Source: Planctomycetota bacterium | Lineage (GTDB): Bacteria; Planctomycetota; Planctomycetia; Pirellulales; Pirellulaceae | Length of the DNA: 48,352 nucleotides | Assembly: GCA_016872775.1 (NCBI GenBank) | Contig: VGZA01000045.1 | Coordinates: 1-48,352 of the forward strand | Direction: 5' to 3' | In this document: positions 7,731-17,785 of the stretch, piece after piece | How the letters are laid out: each line of letters begins with the position of its first letter | Numbering within the stretch: the stretch's first letter is position 1 | Position numbers and translations under genes: made by a program | Notes under the pieces: generated by a model | Told to the model about the DNA's origin: nothing | Database searches by the model: none | Seen by the model: the letters and a program-made list of their open reading frames with translations, nothing else

Positions 7731-8894
7731 TCAGCCGGCCGCGGAAAGGGCTGCCGCCTGATGGGTTCGTTCCCAGGTGAACTCCGGTTCGGAACGGCCA
7801 AAGTGCCCGCCCGCCGCCGTCTTGCGGTATATGGGCCGGCGAAGATCAAGGTACTGGATAATGCCGCTTGGCGTGAGCGGAAACGTCTTGCGCACCAGCT
7901 CGCAGATGCGGGCATCCGCGACACGACCGGTGCCCTGGGTGTCGACGTAGACGCTTACCGGTTCCGAAACGCCGATCGCATAGGCCAACTGCACTTCGCA
8001 GCGGTCGGCCAGTTTGGCGGCGACAATGTTCTTTGCAACGTGACGGGCCATATACGCGGCGCTGCGATCCACCTTGGTCGGGTCTTTACCGCTGAACGCT
8101 CCGCCACCGTGCCGTCCCCAGCCGCCGTAGGTATCGACGATGATCTTGCGACCTGTCAGGCCACAATCGCCGTGCGGCCCTCCGGTGACGAACCGTCCGG
8201 TCGGGTTGATATGGTAGGTGATATTGCCTTTCATGAGTTCGGCGGGAATCGACGGTTTAACGATTCTCTCGACCACAAACTTCTTGATCTCGTCGTGCGA
8301 AACCTCGGGAGTGTGCTGCGTCGATACGACGACCGTGTCGACCCGTACCGCTTTGTGGCCGTCGTATTCCACCGTGACCTGGCTCTTGCTGTCCGGACGC
8401 AGCCAGCTGACTTCCTGCCTGAACCGAGCGTCGGTCAGACGACTGATAATCTTGTGCGCAAGCCAGATCGGAAGTGGCATCAGGTCGGGTGTATCGTTAC
8501 AGGCGTATCCGAACATCAACCCTTGATCGCCCGCCCCGATATCTTTGCCCGCGCCGGTATCGGCGTTGACGCCTTGCGCGATATCTGGGCTCTGCTTGTC
8601 GAGTGCCACCAGCACCCCGCAAGTCTTGCCGCAAATCCCCATCTCGTCGTCGGTGTATCCAACCGCGGAGATCGAATCGCGCACGATCGACTGGTAGTCG
8701 ATGGTCGCCTTGGTGGTGATTTCCCCGGCAATCACCGCCAGACCGGTCGTTACCATCGTTTCGCACGCTACCCGTGCGATCGGATCCTGGGCCAGGATGG
8801 CGTCCAGCACGCCGTCGGAAATCTGGTCGGCCAGCTTGTCGGGATGTCCCATACTGACCGATTCGCTGGTAAACAAGAATTTGCCTGTAGCCAC
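7731..8894 (-). CDS. metK: S-adenosylmethionine synthetase
   Basis: MetK makes S-adenosylmethionine from ATP and methionine in the cytoplasm. At 387 residues it is full length. Family signatures are present: [12 protein letters not shown] (16-27), [12 protein letters not shown] (about 120), [13 protein letters not shown] (about 240) and [16 protein letters not shown] (about 265). The start is a GTG at 8894, supported by GGAG eight bases upstream. The 95-base gap before it shows no SAM-riboswitch-like fold by eye. It lies between waaA and an unknown membrane protein gene on the minus strand, in what appears to be one transcription unit running from secA. Confidence 0.97.
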   Translation of the reverse strand: MATGKFLFTSESVSMGHPDKLADQISDGVLDAILAQDPIARVACETMVTTGLAVIAGEITTKATIDYQSIVRDSISAVGYTDDEMGICGKTCGVLVALDKQSPDIAQGVNADTGAGKDIGAGDQGLMFGYACNDTPDLMPLPIWLAHKIISRLTDARFRQEVSWLRPDSKSQVTVEYDGHKAVRVDTVVVSTQHTPEVSHDEIKKFVVERIVKPSIPAELMKGNITYHINPTGRFVTGGPHGDCGLTGRKIIVDTYGGWGRHGGGAFSGKDPTKVDRSAAYMARHVAKNIVAAKLADRCEVQLAYAIGVSEPVSVYVDTQGTGRVADARICELVRKTFPLTPSGIIQYLDLRRPIYRKTAAGGHFGRSEPEFTWERTHQAAALSAAG

Positions 8895-8954
8895 AACGGT
8901 ATCTCCGGCAAGTTAGCTGTCAAACGAGCGATCTATCTCAAAGGGCCAAGTATA

Positions 8955-8978
8955 GTCGGTGAAGAGTGAAGGGTGAAG
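8955..8978. repeat. Heptamer direct repeats upstream of metK
   Basis: The sequence GTGAAGA, GTGAAGG, GTGAAGG forms three consecutive 7-base units in the short gap between waaA and metK. It is similar in period to the heptamer tracts at 15415 and 44433. Confidence 0.5.
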
Positions 8979-8989
8979 GACACCGGTTG

Positions 8990-10498
8990 TCAGGCTGCGC
9001 GTTCGGTGTAACCTGGTCCTGGCGGCAAGTCAGGAATCACGGGTAGTTCTTCGATCGAGGGGATGTCATCGAGGTCTCCCATGACGTGGCGCGCCGACAT
9101 ATCGGCCCCTTTCTCATGACTGGCCGAAGCGTGGGAGGTCGCGGAAAGCAGTTCGGCCAGAAGTTGGACGGTACGTCGCGTCGCACCGCGCTGTTCCGCG
9201 ACAAGTTCACGGGCGGCGGTGCCCTGGGCGCTGGCAAAGGTCGGTTCGGCAAGACAGCGTTTCAGCCAACCGATCAAATCGGTCCCGTCGCGGACCACCG
9301 TCGCTGCGTGCCGGTTCAGGAGCATGGCGACGACATCGCGAAAATTCTGGGTCTCCGGCCCGAAGGCGATCGCGGCGCCGTATCCAGCGGGCTCGATCAT
9401 GTTCTGTCCACCTCGATGGCCCATGCTGCCTCCGACGTACGCCAGGTCGGCGGTTCCCCACCAGTCCCTCAGTTCGCCGATGGAGTCGACCAGCAGCACG
9501 CGCATGCTGCGGTCGGCCGGTTGGTCGGCGGTCAAACGGCTGCGCCGGTTCCACGCCAGCGGCTGCGACTTGAGCATGCGTGCCACGTCATCGAAGCGTT
9601 CGGGATGCCGCGGCACCAGCACCAGCTTCAAGCGTGGGTGGCGGGCCTGCAACGACTGGAACGACGCCAGCGCCATTGCATCTTCGGCCGGCTGCGTGCT
9701 TCCGGCGAGAAAAACGATATCGTCGTCCGCAAAACCCGCCAGGCGCGCCAACGCGCGGGTGCGCGGGTTGCGTCGATCCAGACTTGCCAGATCGAATTTG
9801 ACGTTGCCCGTCACGATGACGCGTTCGGCAAGCGCGCCTAACTGGCGAAACCGCTCCGCGTATTCCTCGGTTTGCGCCGCGACGAGGTCCAATCGCGCGA
9901 AGGTGGATCGCAACCAGCGGCGGCAGCGCAGGTAGCCTCGAAAACTCCGTTCGCTTAAGCGGGCATTCACGACGGCGACCGCCACGCCCCGGCGATGGGC
10001 CTCCGCGATCAGATTGGGCCAGATCTCCAGTTCTGCCAGCACGAGCAGGTCGGGTTGCACCCGATCCAGCGCCTGGGAGACACTCCAGCTGAAATCGAGT
10101 GGGCAATAGAACAGTCGTTTTCCGGGGAACTTGCGGCGAGCCAGTTCCATCCCCGTGCGCGTGGTAACCGAGATCCAGCATTCGTGGTCGGGCAATTCGC
10201 TTGCCAGGGACCGCACGATCGATTCCAGAAGATTGACCTCGCCCACACTCACGGCGTGCAGCCAGATCCGGCGCGTCGCGCGTCGCGGCGCGCCTTCGAC
10301 CGATTCCTCCCAAGGCGCACCCGGCGACATCGCCGAGGGTGTACCGCTGCAGTGCGGAGCAGGCTCCAGCGGCACGCGTCCGAGAAAGCGGCTTCCCCAG
10401 CCAGCGCGATACTTACCGTGCCGCAGCGCCTGCCAGACGAACCAGGGCAGCGCCACGACGATCAACAACAGGTAGACCAGATTGAACAAATAGCGCAT
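8990..10498 (-). CDS. waaA: 3-deoxy-D-manno-octulosonic acid (KDO) transferase
   Basis: WaaA attaches KDO from CMP-KDO to a lipid A precursor at the inner face of the cytoplasmic membrane. An N-terminal membrane helix (residues 2-25) is followed by HAVSVGEV with the catalytic Glu near residue 87, AELEIWPN, VTGNVKFD, and the GT-B donor-site motif GGSMGHRGGQNMIEP. The start is the ATG at 10498: AAAGGA lies six bases upstream, whereas an upstream GTG at 10513 would contain that site. About 30 residues (44-76, rich in Pro, Ser, Gly) sit between GRVP and RIWLHAVS, where the family normally has a short link. The last 45 residues also extend past the usual end. It starts 30 bases after the secA stop. 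Confidence 0.92.
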   Translation of the reverse strand: MRYLFNLVYLLLIVVALPWFVWQALRHGKYRAGWGSRFLGRVPLEPAPHCSGTPSAMSPGAPWEESVEGAPRRATRRIWLHAVSVGEVNLLESIVRSLASELPDHECWISVTTRTGMELARRKFPGKRLFYCPLDFSWSVSQALDRVQPDLLVLAELEIWPNLIAEAHRRGVAVAVVNARLSERSFRGYLRCRRWLRSTFARLDLVAAQTEEYAERFRQLGALAERVIVTGNVKFDLASLDRRNPRTRALARLAGFADDDIVFLAGSTQPAEDAMALASFQSLQARHPRLKLVLVPRHPERFDDVARMLKSQPLAWNRRSRLTADQPADRSMRVLLVDSIGELRDWWGTADLAYVGGSMGHRGGQNMIEPAGYGAAIAFGPETQNFRDVVAMLLNRHAATVVRDGTDLIGWLKRCLAEPTFASAQGTAARELVAEQRGATRRTVQLLAELLSATSHASASHEKGADMSARHVMGDLDDIPSIEELPVIPDLPPGPGYTERAA

Positions 10499-10528
10499 CG
10501 CGATTCCTTTCACGATGGTCGCCGTGCG

Positions 10529-13500
10529 TCAGGCCGATGCTTTGCGCATGCAACATTGTTTGTATTTGCGCCCCGAACCGCAGGGACATGCGTCGTTTCT
10601 TCCGACCCGCTCGCCGCGATGGCGGATCGTCTCCACCTTGATCTCGCCTTGACTGGCCTGAATGGCGTCCTGCTGGGTGCGGGCGATATCGCTGGTCGAC
10701 TGGGCCTGATCGTGCCGCGCCGATGTCTCCACCCAGGTTGAACCAATGAATTCGTCGTCGAGCTGTTCCACTTTGAACACCAGGTCGGTGCAACGCTCGC
10801 CGATCGACTTCCACATCGCCTCGTAAAGCCGCATCCCTTCACGCTTGTACTCGACCTTCGGATCGACCTGGGCATAGCCTACGAGTCCCACGGAGCTGCG
10901 CAGGTGGTCCATCACCAGCAGGTGTTCTTTCCAGGCGGCATCGACGATCTGCAGCAGTACGCGGCGCTCCATCTGGCGGATTTCGGGATGGAAACGGTCG
11001 TTCCAGATGGTCGAGATTCGTGTCGCCAGTTCGCTCCGCTTCATGCGTCCGATTTCGACGGGAGTGAGGTCGACGTTAAAGTTCTCTTCCAGCCAGTCCG
11101 AGAGTTTCTCGACTTCGTCGGTCCGTCCGGTTTCCGCGGCGGTCGTATTCTCCACGGCGGAAGCGAAAATGCGTTCCAGAAACTCGTCGCCCTGGGAGCG
11201 CAGCACGGCGCCGGTCTCGTGGGATTTGCGACTGGCCTCGATGAATACCGGCCGGACCAGATCGAGGCTGCGTTGTTCCAGGACCTGGCGATCGATGGGG
11301 CAACCGAATCGCTTGCAGGCCCAGTCGTAGACCGCGGAGCCGTCGACGAAGGAGGTCTTGGAATTGTCGCGGCGCGTGAAGCGACTGATGGCGGCCAGAA
11401 TCGGGTATTCGGCTTCCCGTTCTGCATAGCAGGTTGCGGCCCGTTGGGCGGCCAGGTCCTTGATCGTCTCTGGTTCCTGGCCCTTGATTTCATCGACGCC
11501 GATCGACGCGCCAAATTTGAATTGCAGCCACTGGGTGGCGGTTGTGAGTCCGTAATCCTCGGCCAGAAATCGTTCGCCGTCCCGCAGATCGACCGCCTGG
11601 ATCGCTTTGCGGGCACCATTCAACAGATGTTCGGAAATCAGATCGCGGCCGACCTTGCGCAGGTCCCGCTCGTTCGTCTGCATGTTCCAGCGGGAGTTTG
11701 CCAGATTTGCGAGCGCGTTCCAGTTCCACTCGGAGGTATCGCCATCATCGAGGTCGGGCAGGTTTTCATCGATCGCGTCCTGCACCTGCGTTTCCGCCTG
11801 GCGTTCGGCCGATTCGCGTGCCTGCCGATCGGCCATGGCGAAGTCCATGCCGCGAAAGTCGCTGGCTTCGAGTTGCGCGGCGAGTTGTTTCGAAGCCCAG
11901 ACGGCGAAGCTGGTAACGCCGAAGTCGCGGCTGAGGAACTGCGTGAATTGCTCGTCGACCTGGTTCGCGACCATTTCCATAATCAGGTCGCGACAGTTGA
12001 TCCCCTCGAGAATCCGCTGGCGATATTTGTAGATCCGCTTGCGCTGCTCGTCCATCACCTCGTCATATTCCAGCAGGTTCTTGCGGATCTCGAAGTTCCG
12101 TTCCTCGACCTTCTTTTGCGCGGCTTCGATGCGGCGGGACACCATCCGGCTTTCGATGCTCTCGCCTTCCTGCATCCCGAGCCGATCGAGGATTGACTTG
12201 ACCCATGGTCCGGCGAAAATCCGCATCAAGTCGTCTTCCAGGGAGAGGTAGAAGCGGCTGCTGCCCGGGTCGCCCTGGCGACCGCATCGGCCGCGCAACT
12301 GCAGGTCGATGCGGCGCGCTTCGTGGCGCTCGGTTCCGATCACATGCAGTCCGCCGATTTCCTTGACGAATCGCCCTTCCTCTTTCATTTTCTCCTTCTC
12401 GTCGATTTGCCGGATCAGGTCGATCCACTCCTGCTGGGGCACATCCAGGCGCGTCGCGTATTTGTGCTGCAACATCGCCCAGGCCATCGTCTCCGGATTT
12501 CCGCCAAGAATGATGTCGGTGCCGCGCCCGGCCATGTTCGTCGCGATCGTCACGCCGCCTTTGCGTCCGGCCTGCGCGATAATCGAAGCCTCCCGTTCGT
12601 GGTGTTTGGCGTTCAGAACGGCGTGAGGGATGCCGCGTCGATCCAGCTGTTCCGCGATCAGTTCGCTCTTTTCAATCGAAACGGTGCCGACCAGGATCGG
12701 CCGCCCGCGGCGTTGCGTCGATCGGACCTTGTCGGCCGGCAATTGCTCCCTGGTCTTACCATCGTGAGGCTGGAATTCGACCAGTTCGTCGGACTGCTTG
12801 ACGATCGTGCCGACCTTCATTTCGCCGTCCGCCATCTCCAGCATATCCCATTTGTGAATCCGCTCGATTTCGTCGACGAGCGCGTTGTATTTCTCGCGCT
12901 CGGTGCGGTAGATGACGTCGGGATGCTCGATGCGCCGCATGTCCCGGTTAGTCGGGATCGCCACGACGTCGAGCTTATAGATTTTCCAGAATTCGTTGGC
13001 TTCGGTCATGGCCGTTCCGGTCATGCCGCAGATCTTGTTGTAGAGCTTGAAAAAGTTCTGCAGCGTGATCGTCGCCAGCGTCTGCGTTTCCTCCTTGATC
13101 TTCACGCCTTCCTTCGCTTCGACCGCCTGGTGCAATCCATCGCTCCATTGCCGGCCGTCCATAAGTCGTCCCGTGAATTCGTCGACGATGATGATCTTGC
13201 CGTCCTTGACCACGTATCGCACGTCGCGCTTGTAGAGGTAATGCGCCTTGAGTGCGTTATCGATCAGGTGGGGCCATTCCATATTGCCCGCGGTATAGAA
13301 GCTCTCGACCCCCGCCAGCCGCTCCGCTTCGCGGACGCCCGCGTCGGTGAGATGCGCCGAGTGGTCTTTTTCGTTGACGACAAAATGCTGTTCTCGCTTG
13401 AGGATTCGCGCGATCCGATCGGCGTCGGCGTAGCGTCGAACGTCATGGTAGGCGGGACCGGAGATGATCAGCGGCGTACGTGCTTCATCGATCAAAATGT

Positions 13501-14224
13501 TGTCGACTTCGTCGATGATGGCGAAGTTCAGCCGACCTTGTGACTGCTGGTACTCCTTGGGATATCGTTCGTCGCCACGGGACGCCGGCCGCATGTTGTC
13601 CCGCAAATAGTCAAACCCGAACTCGTTGTTCGTGCCGTAGGTAATGTCACAGGAATACGATCGCTGGCGTTCCAACACCTCCATATGGCTCTGGATTGCG
13701 CCGACCGTCATTCCTAATCCCATGTAGAGTGGGGCCATCCACTCCATGTCGCGACGCGCAAGGTAATCGTTTACCGTCACGACATGCACGCCTTTGCCTT
13801 CGATCGCGTTGAGATAGGCGGGCAGCGTCGCGACCAGCGTTTTTCCCTCCCCGGTCACCATTTCCGCGATCGCTCGATTGTGCAGTACCATACCACCGAT
13901 CAACTGCACGTCGTAATGCCGCATGCCCAAGTAGCGTCGTCCTGACTCACGGCACGCCGCAAATGCCTCGTGAAGCAGGTCCTCCAGCGTTTCACCGGAC
14001 GCCAGTCGCTCGCGGAACCGTACCGTCTGCTGACGCAACTCCTCGTCCGAGTAGGCCTGAAAACGGCTTTCGAGGGCGTTAATCGAGTCGACCCGCCCCT
14101 GCAGTCGCTTGACGTAGCGCGCGTTCGCCGAACCAAATAAGGCCGTTACGCTACGCTCGATACCCCGCATGACGCCGCTCACCGAGCCGGTAACGACTTC
14201 CCAAATGCCTTCGAGGACTTCCAT
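10529..14224 (-). CDS. secA: Preprotein translocase ATPase SecA, long form
   Basis: SecA drives Sec-dependent export with ATP at the SecYEG channel. Walker A is MVTGEGKT (122-129), Walker B is DEVD (238-241), and [18 protein letters not shown] marks the second nucleotide-binding fold. The C-terminal zinc motif [13 protein letters not shown] (1213-1225) is intact. The protein is 1231 residues, about 300 more than E. coli SecA. The extra length lies mainly in the helical scaffold region after [15 protein letters not shown], and in a smaller insert near [16 protein letters not shown]. Long SecA is usual in planctomycetes as far as I know. The frame is open to 14350, but ATG 14224 begins the family N-terminus. 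Confidence 0.95.
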   Translation of the reverse strand: MEVLEGIWEVVTGSVSGVMRGIERSVTALFGSANARYVKRLQGRVDSINALESRFQAYSDEELRQQTVRFRERLASGETLEDLLHEAFAACRESGRRYLGMRHYDVQLIGGMVLHNRAIAEMVTGEGKTLVATLPAYLNAIEGKGVHVVTVNDYLARRDMEWMAPLYMGLGMTVGAIQSHMEVLERQRSYSCDITYGTNNEFGFDYLRDNMRPASRGDERYPKEYQQSQGRLNFAIIDEVDNILIDEARTPLIISGPAYHDVRRYADADRIARILKREQHFVVNEKDHSAHLTDAGVREAERLAGVESFYTAGNMEWPHLIDNALKAHYLYKRDVRYVVKDGKIIIVDEFTGRLMDGRQWSDGLHQAVEAKEGVKIKEETQTLATITLQNFFKLYNKICGMTGTAMTEANEFWKIYKLDVVAIPTNRDMRRIEHPDVIYRTEREKYNALVDEIERIHKWDMLEMADGEMKVGTIVKQSDELVEFQPHDGKTREQLPADKVRSTQRRGRPILVGTVSIEKSELIAEQLDRRGIPHAVLNAKHHEREASIIAQAGRKGGVTIATNMAGRGTDIILGGNPETMAWAMLQHKYATRLDVPQQEWIDLIRQIDEKEKMKEEGRFVKEIGGLHVIGTERHEARRIDLQLRGRCGRQGDPGSSRFYLSLEDDLMRIFAGPWVKSILDRLGMQEGESIESRMVSRRIEAAQKKVEERNFEIRKNLLEYDEVMDEQRKRIYKYRQRILEGINCRDLIMEMVANQVDEQFTQFLSRDFGVTSFAVWASKQLAAQLEASDFRGMDFAMADRQARESAERQAETQVQDAIDENLPDLDDGDTSEWNWNALANLANSRWNMQTNERDLRKVGRDLISEHLLNGARKAIQAVDLRDGERFLAEDYGLTTATQWLQFKFGASIGVDEIKGQEPETIKDLAAQRAATCYAEREAEYPILAAISRFTRRDNSKTSFVDGSAVYDWACKRFGCPIDRQVLEQRSLDLVRPVFIEASRKSHETGAVLRSQGDEFLERIFASAVENTTAAETGRTDEVEKLSDWLEENFNVDLTPVEIGRMKRSELATRISTIWNDRFHPEIRQMERRVLLQIVDAAWKEHLLVMDHLRSSVGLVGYAQVDPKVEYKREGMRLYEAMWKSIGERCTDLVFKVEQLDDEFIGSTWVETSARHDQAQSTSDIARTQQDAIQASQGEIKVETIRHRGERVGRNDACPCGSGRKYKQCCMRKASA

Positions 14225-14333
14225 ATTTGATCCAGCCTTCTGCCGATGCCCCCGTTGCCGATCCACCCTCGCGACCGCGATACGAGCCGAGCGGAAATCG
14301 GGGCAACGCGCGCAAACATTTCCTGTGACGTAG

Positions 14334-14360
14334 CTTATAACGATGCGCAAACAGGGTCAA
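14334..14360 (-). promoter_or_regulatory. Predicted sigma70-type promoter of secA
   Basis: On the minus strand TTGACC (14360-14355) is followed after 15 bases by TATAAG (14339-14334), about 110 bases before the secA ATG. The -35 match is good and the -10 fair; the spacer is short by one to two bases. No other promoter-like pair is seen in the gap. Confidence 0.45.
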
Positions 14361-14379
14361 CGCCGTCTTTTCACGCCCC

Positions 14380-14490
14380 GTGTGCCACGGGTGCGGGCCG
14401 TCCCGAACCCGTGCCCGCCCATGCCCAAGCCAGTACCCATCCGTGCCCCTAGGGGACCGTGCAAACGTTGAGACCTCAGGGCAACGTAGG
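14380..14490. repeat. Diverged partial copy of the MITE-like element
   Basis: GTGCCACGGGTGCGGGCCGT and CCCGAACCCGTGCCC (14380-14416) match, with two changes, the terminal repeat of the element at 35069-35208 read on the opposite strand. GCAAACGTTGAG followed by CCTCAGGG (14461-14482) matches its core (reverse complement of about 35134-35161). The second terminal repeat is not recognisable. Confidence 0.7.
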
Positions 14491-14590
14491 TTTGCAGTGA
14501 GATGAGACCGGGCTGGCACAAACGACCGGTCGCGGCCGCTTCTCCACCACTTGCTCATCCGGTCCAGGCCGCGACAATGGGTCCGTACCC

Positions 14591-15409
14591 TTGGGCCACG
14601 CTGTGAATCCACCCCTTCGTCACGACGTATCTATTCGAGGCCAACTGGTCGTTCTTGGATCGGGAACCTCGGTCGGCGTCCCCACAATCGGCTGCGGTTG
14701 CCACGTCTGCCGCGGCGGCCACCCGCGCAATCAACGCACCCGCAGCAGCGTTATCCTCGGCCTGTCCCAAGGGAACCTGCTCGTCGATACCTCGCCCGAC
14801 CTGCGGTCGCAATTGTTGCGGGAGCAGATCGGAAATGTGCACGCCGTCGTCTATACCCACGAACATGCCGATCACTTGTTCGGATTGGACGATCTTCGTT
14901 TGTTCCCTTTTTACCTGGGCCATCCGGTACCGATCTATTGCGAGCCGCGCGTCGAGGCCCGCATTCGCCATTCGTTCGATTATGCGTTCCGAGCCCAGGA
15001 GCCAACCCATGCCGGCGCGGTGCCGCAACTGGTGTTTCATTCCATCGGCTTGGAACCGTTCCAGGTGCTGGATGCTCCCGTCGTTCCGATCCGTCTGCGC
15101 CATGGGCCGCGTTTTGAGGTGCTCGGATTCCGGTTCGGCAATGTTGCCTATTGCACCGATACGAATGAAATCCCCGACACCAGTTGGCCGCTGCTCGAAA
15201 AGCTCGACGTATTGATTCTCGATGCACTGCGGGATCGCCGGCATCCGACCCATTTCTCGCTGGCCGAGGCGGTGAGCGCGGCACGCCGGATCGGCGCCCG
15301 CCAAACCTACTTCACTCATGTTTCCCATGAACTGGACTACGACGCCGTGAATGCAACGCTGCCCCCAGGCATGGAACTGGCCTATGACGGCCTGCGGATC
15401 CCGTTGTAG
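14591..15409 (+). CDS. MBL-fold metallo-hydrolase (PhnP/RNase Z-like)
   Basis: The protein of up to 272 residues begins its fold with QLVVLGSGTSVGVPTIGC, a stretch typical of PhnP-like cyclic phosphodiesterases, followed by Cys35, Cys37 and Cys40. The metal-binding signature THEHADHLFGLDD is at 89-101. Later ligands are in CTDTNEIP (Asp) and YFTHVSHELDYD (His). It is cytoplasmic with no signal peptide. It probably hydrolyses a phosphodiester; the substrate cannot be told. The start is uncertain: TTG at 14591, or GTG at 14603, which would leave a family-like N-terminus. No clear ribosome site precedes either. It is convergent with the Prc gene. Confidence 0.8.
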   Translation: MGHAVNPPLRHDVSIRGQLVVLGSGTSVGVPTIGCGCHVCRGGHPRNQRTRSSVILGLSQGNLLVDTSPDLRSQLLREQIGNVHAVVYTHEHADHLFGLDDLRLFPFYLGHPVPIYCEPRVEARIRHSFDYAFRAQEPTHAGAVPQLVFHSIGLEPFQVLDAPVVPIRLRHGPRFEVLGFRFGNVAYCTDTNEIPDTSWPLLEKLDVLILDALRDRRHPTHFSLAEAVSAARRIGARQTYFTHVSHELDYDAVNATLPPGMELAYDGLRIPL

Positions 15410-15414
15410 GGATA

Positions 15415-15539
15415 GGGTTACGGGTTACGGGGAACGGCCGGATACGGCCTTTAAGGGGTTACCACTAAACGCAAAAAACCGAGCTGAATCTCAAATTGAT
15501 CTGCCGCCCTCTTCCACCGTTCCCCGTAACCCGTTCCCC
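15415..15539. repeat. Inverted heptamer repeat between convergent genes
   Basis: CGGGTTACGGGGAACGG (15421-15437) is the exact reverse complement of CCGTTCCCCGTAACCCG (15517-15533), a perfect 17-base stem with a loop of about 79 bases. Both arms are built from 7-base units (GGGTTAC, GGGTTAC, GGGGAAC). Placed between the convergent MBL and prc genes, it could end transcription from both sides, but there is no T-run. Confidence 0.75.
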
Positions 15540-15542
15540 TCT

Positions 15543-17633
15543 TCATTTCTTCGCCAGCTTTTTCGTTGGCAGTTTTTCCAGGTAGTCGGAAGCGATCTGG
15601 ATAAACTCATCGATCACGAAATCGCGGCGAATCGAATTGCGGCCGTTCGCCTGCTGCTCAATCTGCTTATCGTCTTCCTTTTCGACATCAACTTCACCGC
15701 GCTGGGCCATGAATTTGGACATTTCCAGCGGAACCGATTTCCGCGATTTGATGTCGAGATATTTCTGAATATTCTTGGCCAGCTTGCGGTAGTCCTCCGA
15801 TTCGGCCCGTCGCGCATCGGACCGCAGTTGCAGATCCTGGATGATCTCGGTGTTGACCAACGGCATCTTGGCGAAACGCGCGGCGGAGACGCGATCGAAC
15901 TCCAGGGCGTAGTCGAGGTCCGACTCGCTGATGTTGTCCATATGGTTGGTGATCGACGGCAGCTTGATGTCGGCGAGCACTCCGCGCTTTTGCGTGCTGT
16001 CGCCGTTCGGCCGGTAGAACTGCTGCACGGAGATCTTGAGTGCGCCGTAGTTCGGCCGGTTTCGCGGGTCGCCGAACAGTTTTTCGGACAGATCCATCAT
16101 GGTCTGGACGGTGCCTTTCCCGTGCGTCGAATCATCGCCCACGATCAATCCGCGGCCGTAATCCTGGATCGCGCCGGCCAGAATTTCGCTGGCGCTCGCG
16201 CTGAACTTGCTGGTGGCGACGATCAGTGGTCCGTCCCAGGCCATGCCTGTCTCCAGGTCGTCGTATTGGGTGACGCGGCCGTCGGGGTCTTTGACCTGGA
16301 CAATCGGCCCCTGGTTAATGAACAGCCCCGTAAGGCTGATCGCTTCATTCAAACTGCCGCCGCCGTTGTGCCGCAAGTCGAGCACCACCACGTCGACGCC
16401 TTTGCCGCGGAAGTCGTCCAGAATTCGTTTGACGTCGGTCGTGCTGCTCTTGAACGACTTGCGATTCTCGCGCGCACCTTGCATATCCATGTAGAAACTC
16501 GGCAGGTCGACCACGCCGACCTTGACCGGTGAACCATCGGCTTTGCGGCCGCCCTCAAACACTTCGCCCTTGGCTTCGCTGTCACTGAGCTCGATATGCG
16601 CCCGGGTAAGCTCAATCGACTTCGTTTCGTTCGTGGCCTTCTGGATGAAGGTAAGCCGGACCACGGTACCGGCCTTGCCGCGAATCATGTCGACGACGTC
16701 GTTCAATTTCATGTCAACGACGTCGACCATTTCCCCTGAACTGCCCTGCCCCACCGCGATGACTCGATCTTCGGCCTTGAGCCGCCCGTCTTTGTCCGCC
16801 GGGCCGCCAGGGATGATCTTGGAGACGATGGTGTAACCGTCCACCAACTGCAGCGCCGCGCCGATGCCGTCCAGTTGCAAACGCATCTGGATCAGAAAAT
16901 TGTCGTAGTTACGGCGTGACATATACGAGGTATGCGGGTCGAAGCTGGAGGTCACCGAAGTCAGGAACCACTCCAGCAATTCGTCGCCGTCAACCTGGTG
17001 CATGCGCCGCGCGTAGCCGCGGTAGCGGTTCGACAGACGTTTGCGGGCTTCTTCCATTTCCACTTTGTCACGCAACAGGACCAGGAAATCGTACTTGATC
17101 CGTTTCGACCAACGACTTTCCGCTTCCGCGGCGGTCGGTGGGTATTCCAGTTTTTCCGGGTCGGTTACAAATTCTTCATCGACAGCAAAGTCGGGTGATT
17201 CGGGGATCAGCCGCTCAATCAACTTCAGCCGTTCGTCGACACGCGTCAAAAAGCGATGGAAGATGCGGTAGGCGATGCTGACGTCGCCGGCTTCCTTCAA
17301 ACGGTCGTCGATCTCGCGCCGGGACTGCATGAACTCATCGATATCCGCTTGCAGGAAGTAGTTCTTTAACGGATCAAGCGTTTTCAGGAACAGCTTGATC
17401 GATCGTTCGGAAATCTCGTCGTCCAAGGGGTGTCGTGAGAGGTGGTCGGTCTTCAGGTACCGGGTCACCAGATTCGTGATGCGACGATCGGTCTGGCTTG
17501 GCCCGTCGGCCAGGTCCCAAGCCGCGGCGGGGATTGCGGTCCACCCAGCGGAAACCAGGACCGCTCCGAAGCATATAACAGCCGCTCGCGCCGCTCGCGA
17601 ACCTCGACCAGAAAAAAACCCAAGGATATCCAT
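15543..17633 (-). CDS. prc: Carboxy-terminal processing protease (Prc/Tsp)
   Basis: This periplasmic S41 serine protease cleaves proteins from their C-termini. The 696-residue product has an N-terminal signal peptide (to about residue 38, ending AIPAAAWDL), a helical Tsp N-terminal domain, and a PDZ domain with GIGAALQ and GGPADKDGRLKAEDRVIAVG. The protease core has the substrate-pocket motif DLRHNGGGSL, the catalytic Ser in KFSASASEILAGAIQDYGRG (about 480) and Lys in HGKGTVQ (about 503). The C-terminal third matches the DUF3340-type Tsp tail and ends in Lys-rich residues. The start ATG is preceded by AGAGAGGA at seven bases. It is likely a monocistronic gene. Confidence 0.93.
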   Translation of the reverse strand: MDILGFFSGRGSRAARAAVICFGAVLVSAGWTAIPAAAWDLADGPSQTDRRITNLVTRYLKTDHLSRHPLDDEISERSIKLFLKTLDPLKNYFLQADIDEFMQSRREIDDRLKEAGDVSIAYRIFHRFLTRVDERLKLIERLIPESPDFAVDEEFVTDPEKLEYPPTAAEAESRWSKRIKYDFLVLLRDKVEMEEARKRLSNRYRGYARRMHQVDGDELLEWFLTSVTSSFDPHTSYMSRRNYDNFLIQMRLQLDGIGAALQLVDGYTIVSKIIPGGPADKDGRLKAEDRVIAVGQGSSGEMVDVVDMKLNDVVDMIRGKAGTVVRLTFIQKATNETKSIELTRAHIELSDSEAKGEVFEGGRKADGSPVKVGVVDLPSFYMDMQGARENRKSFKSSTTDVKRILDDFRGKGVDVVVLDLRHNGGGSLNEAISLTGLFINQGPIVQVKDPDGRVTQYDDLETGMAWDGPLIVATSKFSASASEILAGAIQDYGRGLIVGDDSTHGKGTVQTMMDLSEKLFGDPRNRPNYGALKISVQQFYRPNGDSTQKRGVLADIKLPSITNHMDNISESDLDYALEFDRVSAARFAKMPLVNTEIIQDLQLRSDARRAESEDYRKLAKNIQKYLDIKSRKSVPLEMSKFMAQRGEVDVEKEDDKQIEQQANGRNSIRRDFVIDEFIQIASDYLEKLPTKKLAKK

Positions 17634-17785
17634 TACGAGTCCTCTCTTTTCGTGAGCCGTCCCTGGCGTAACTGTCCCGAGAATAATGAGTTGTAGATGG
17701 TAGGTCAGTTAGTCGGGTGACGCAATATCGAAGCCGGACCCGGTCCTGACTTTGTTATCTTACGCAGATCGCCGGAAATGGCGAG

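Larger units (their letters stand above)
14225..14590. other. Gap of 366 bases between secA and the MBL hydrolase gene
   Basis: No gene is supported here. It holds the predicted secA promoter (14334-14360) and a degenerate copy of the repeat element described at 35069, with an end-like segment at 14380-14416 and a core at 14461-14490. The rest, 14491-14590, shows nothing I can name. Confidence 0.6.

Noticed and set aside
8895-8989. SAM riboswitch upstream of metK
   Set aside because: The gap is only 95 bases and no multi-stem SAM-I/II/IV-type arrangement could be drawn; the heptamers explain part of it.
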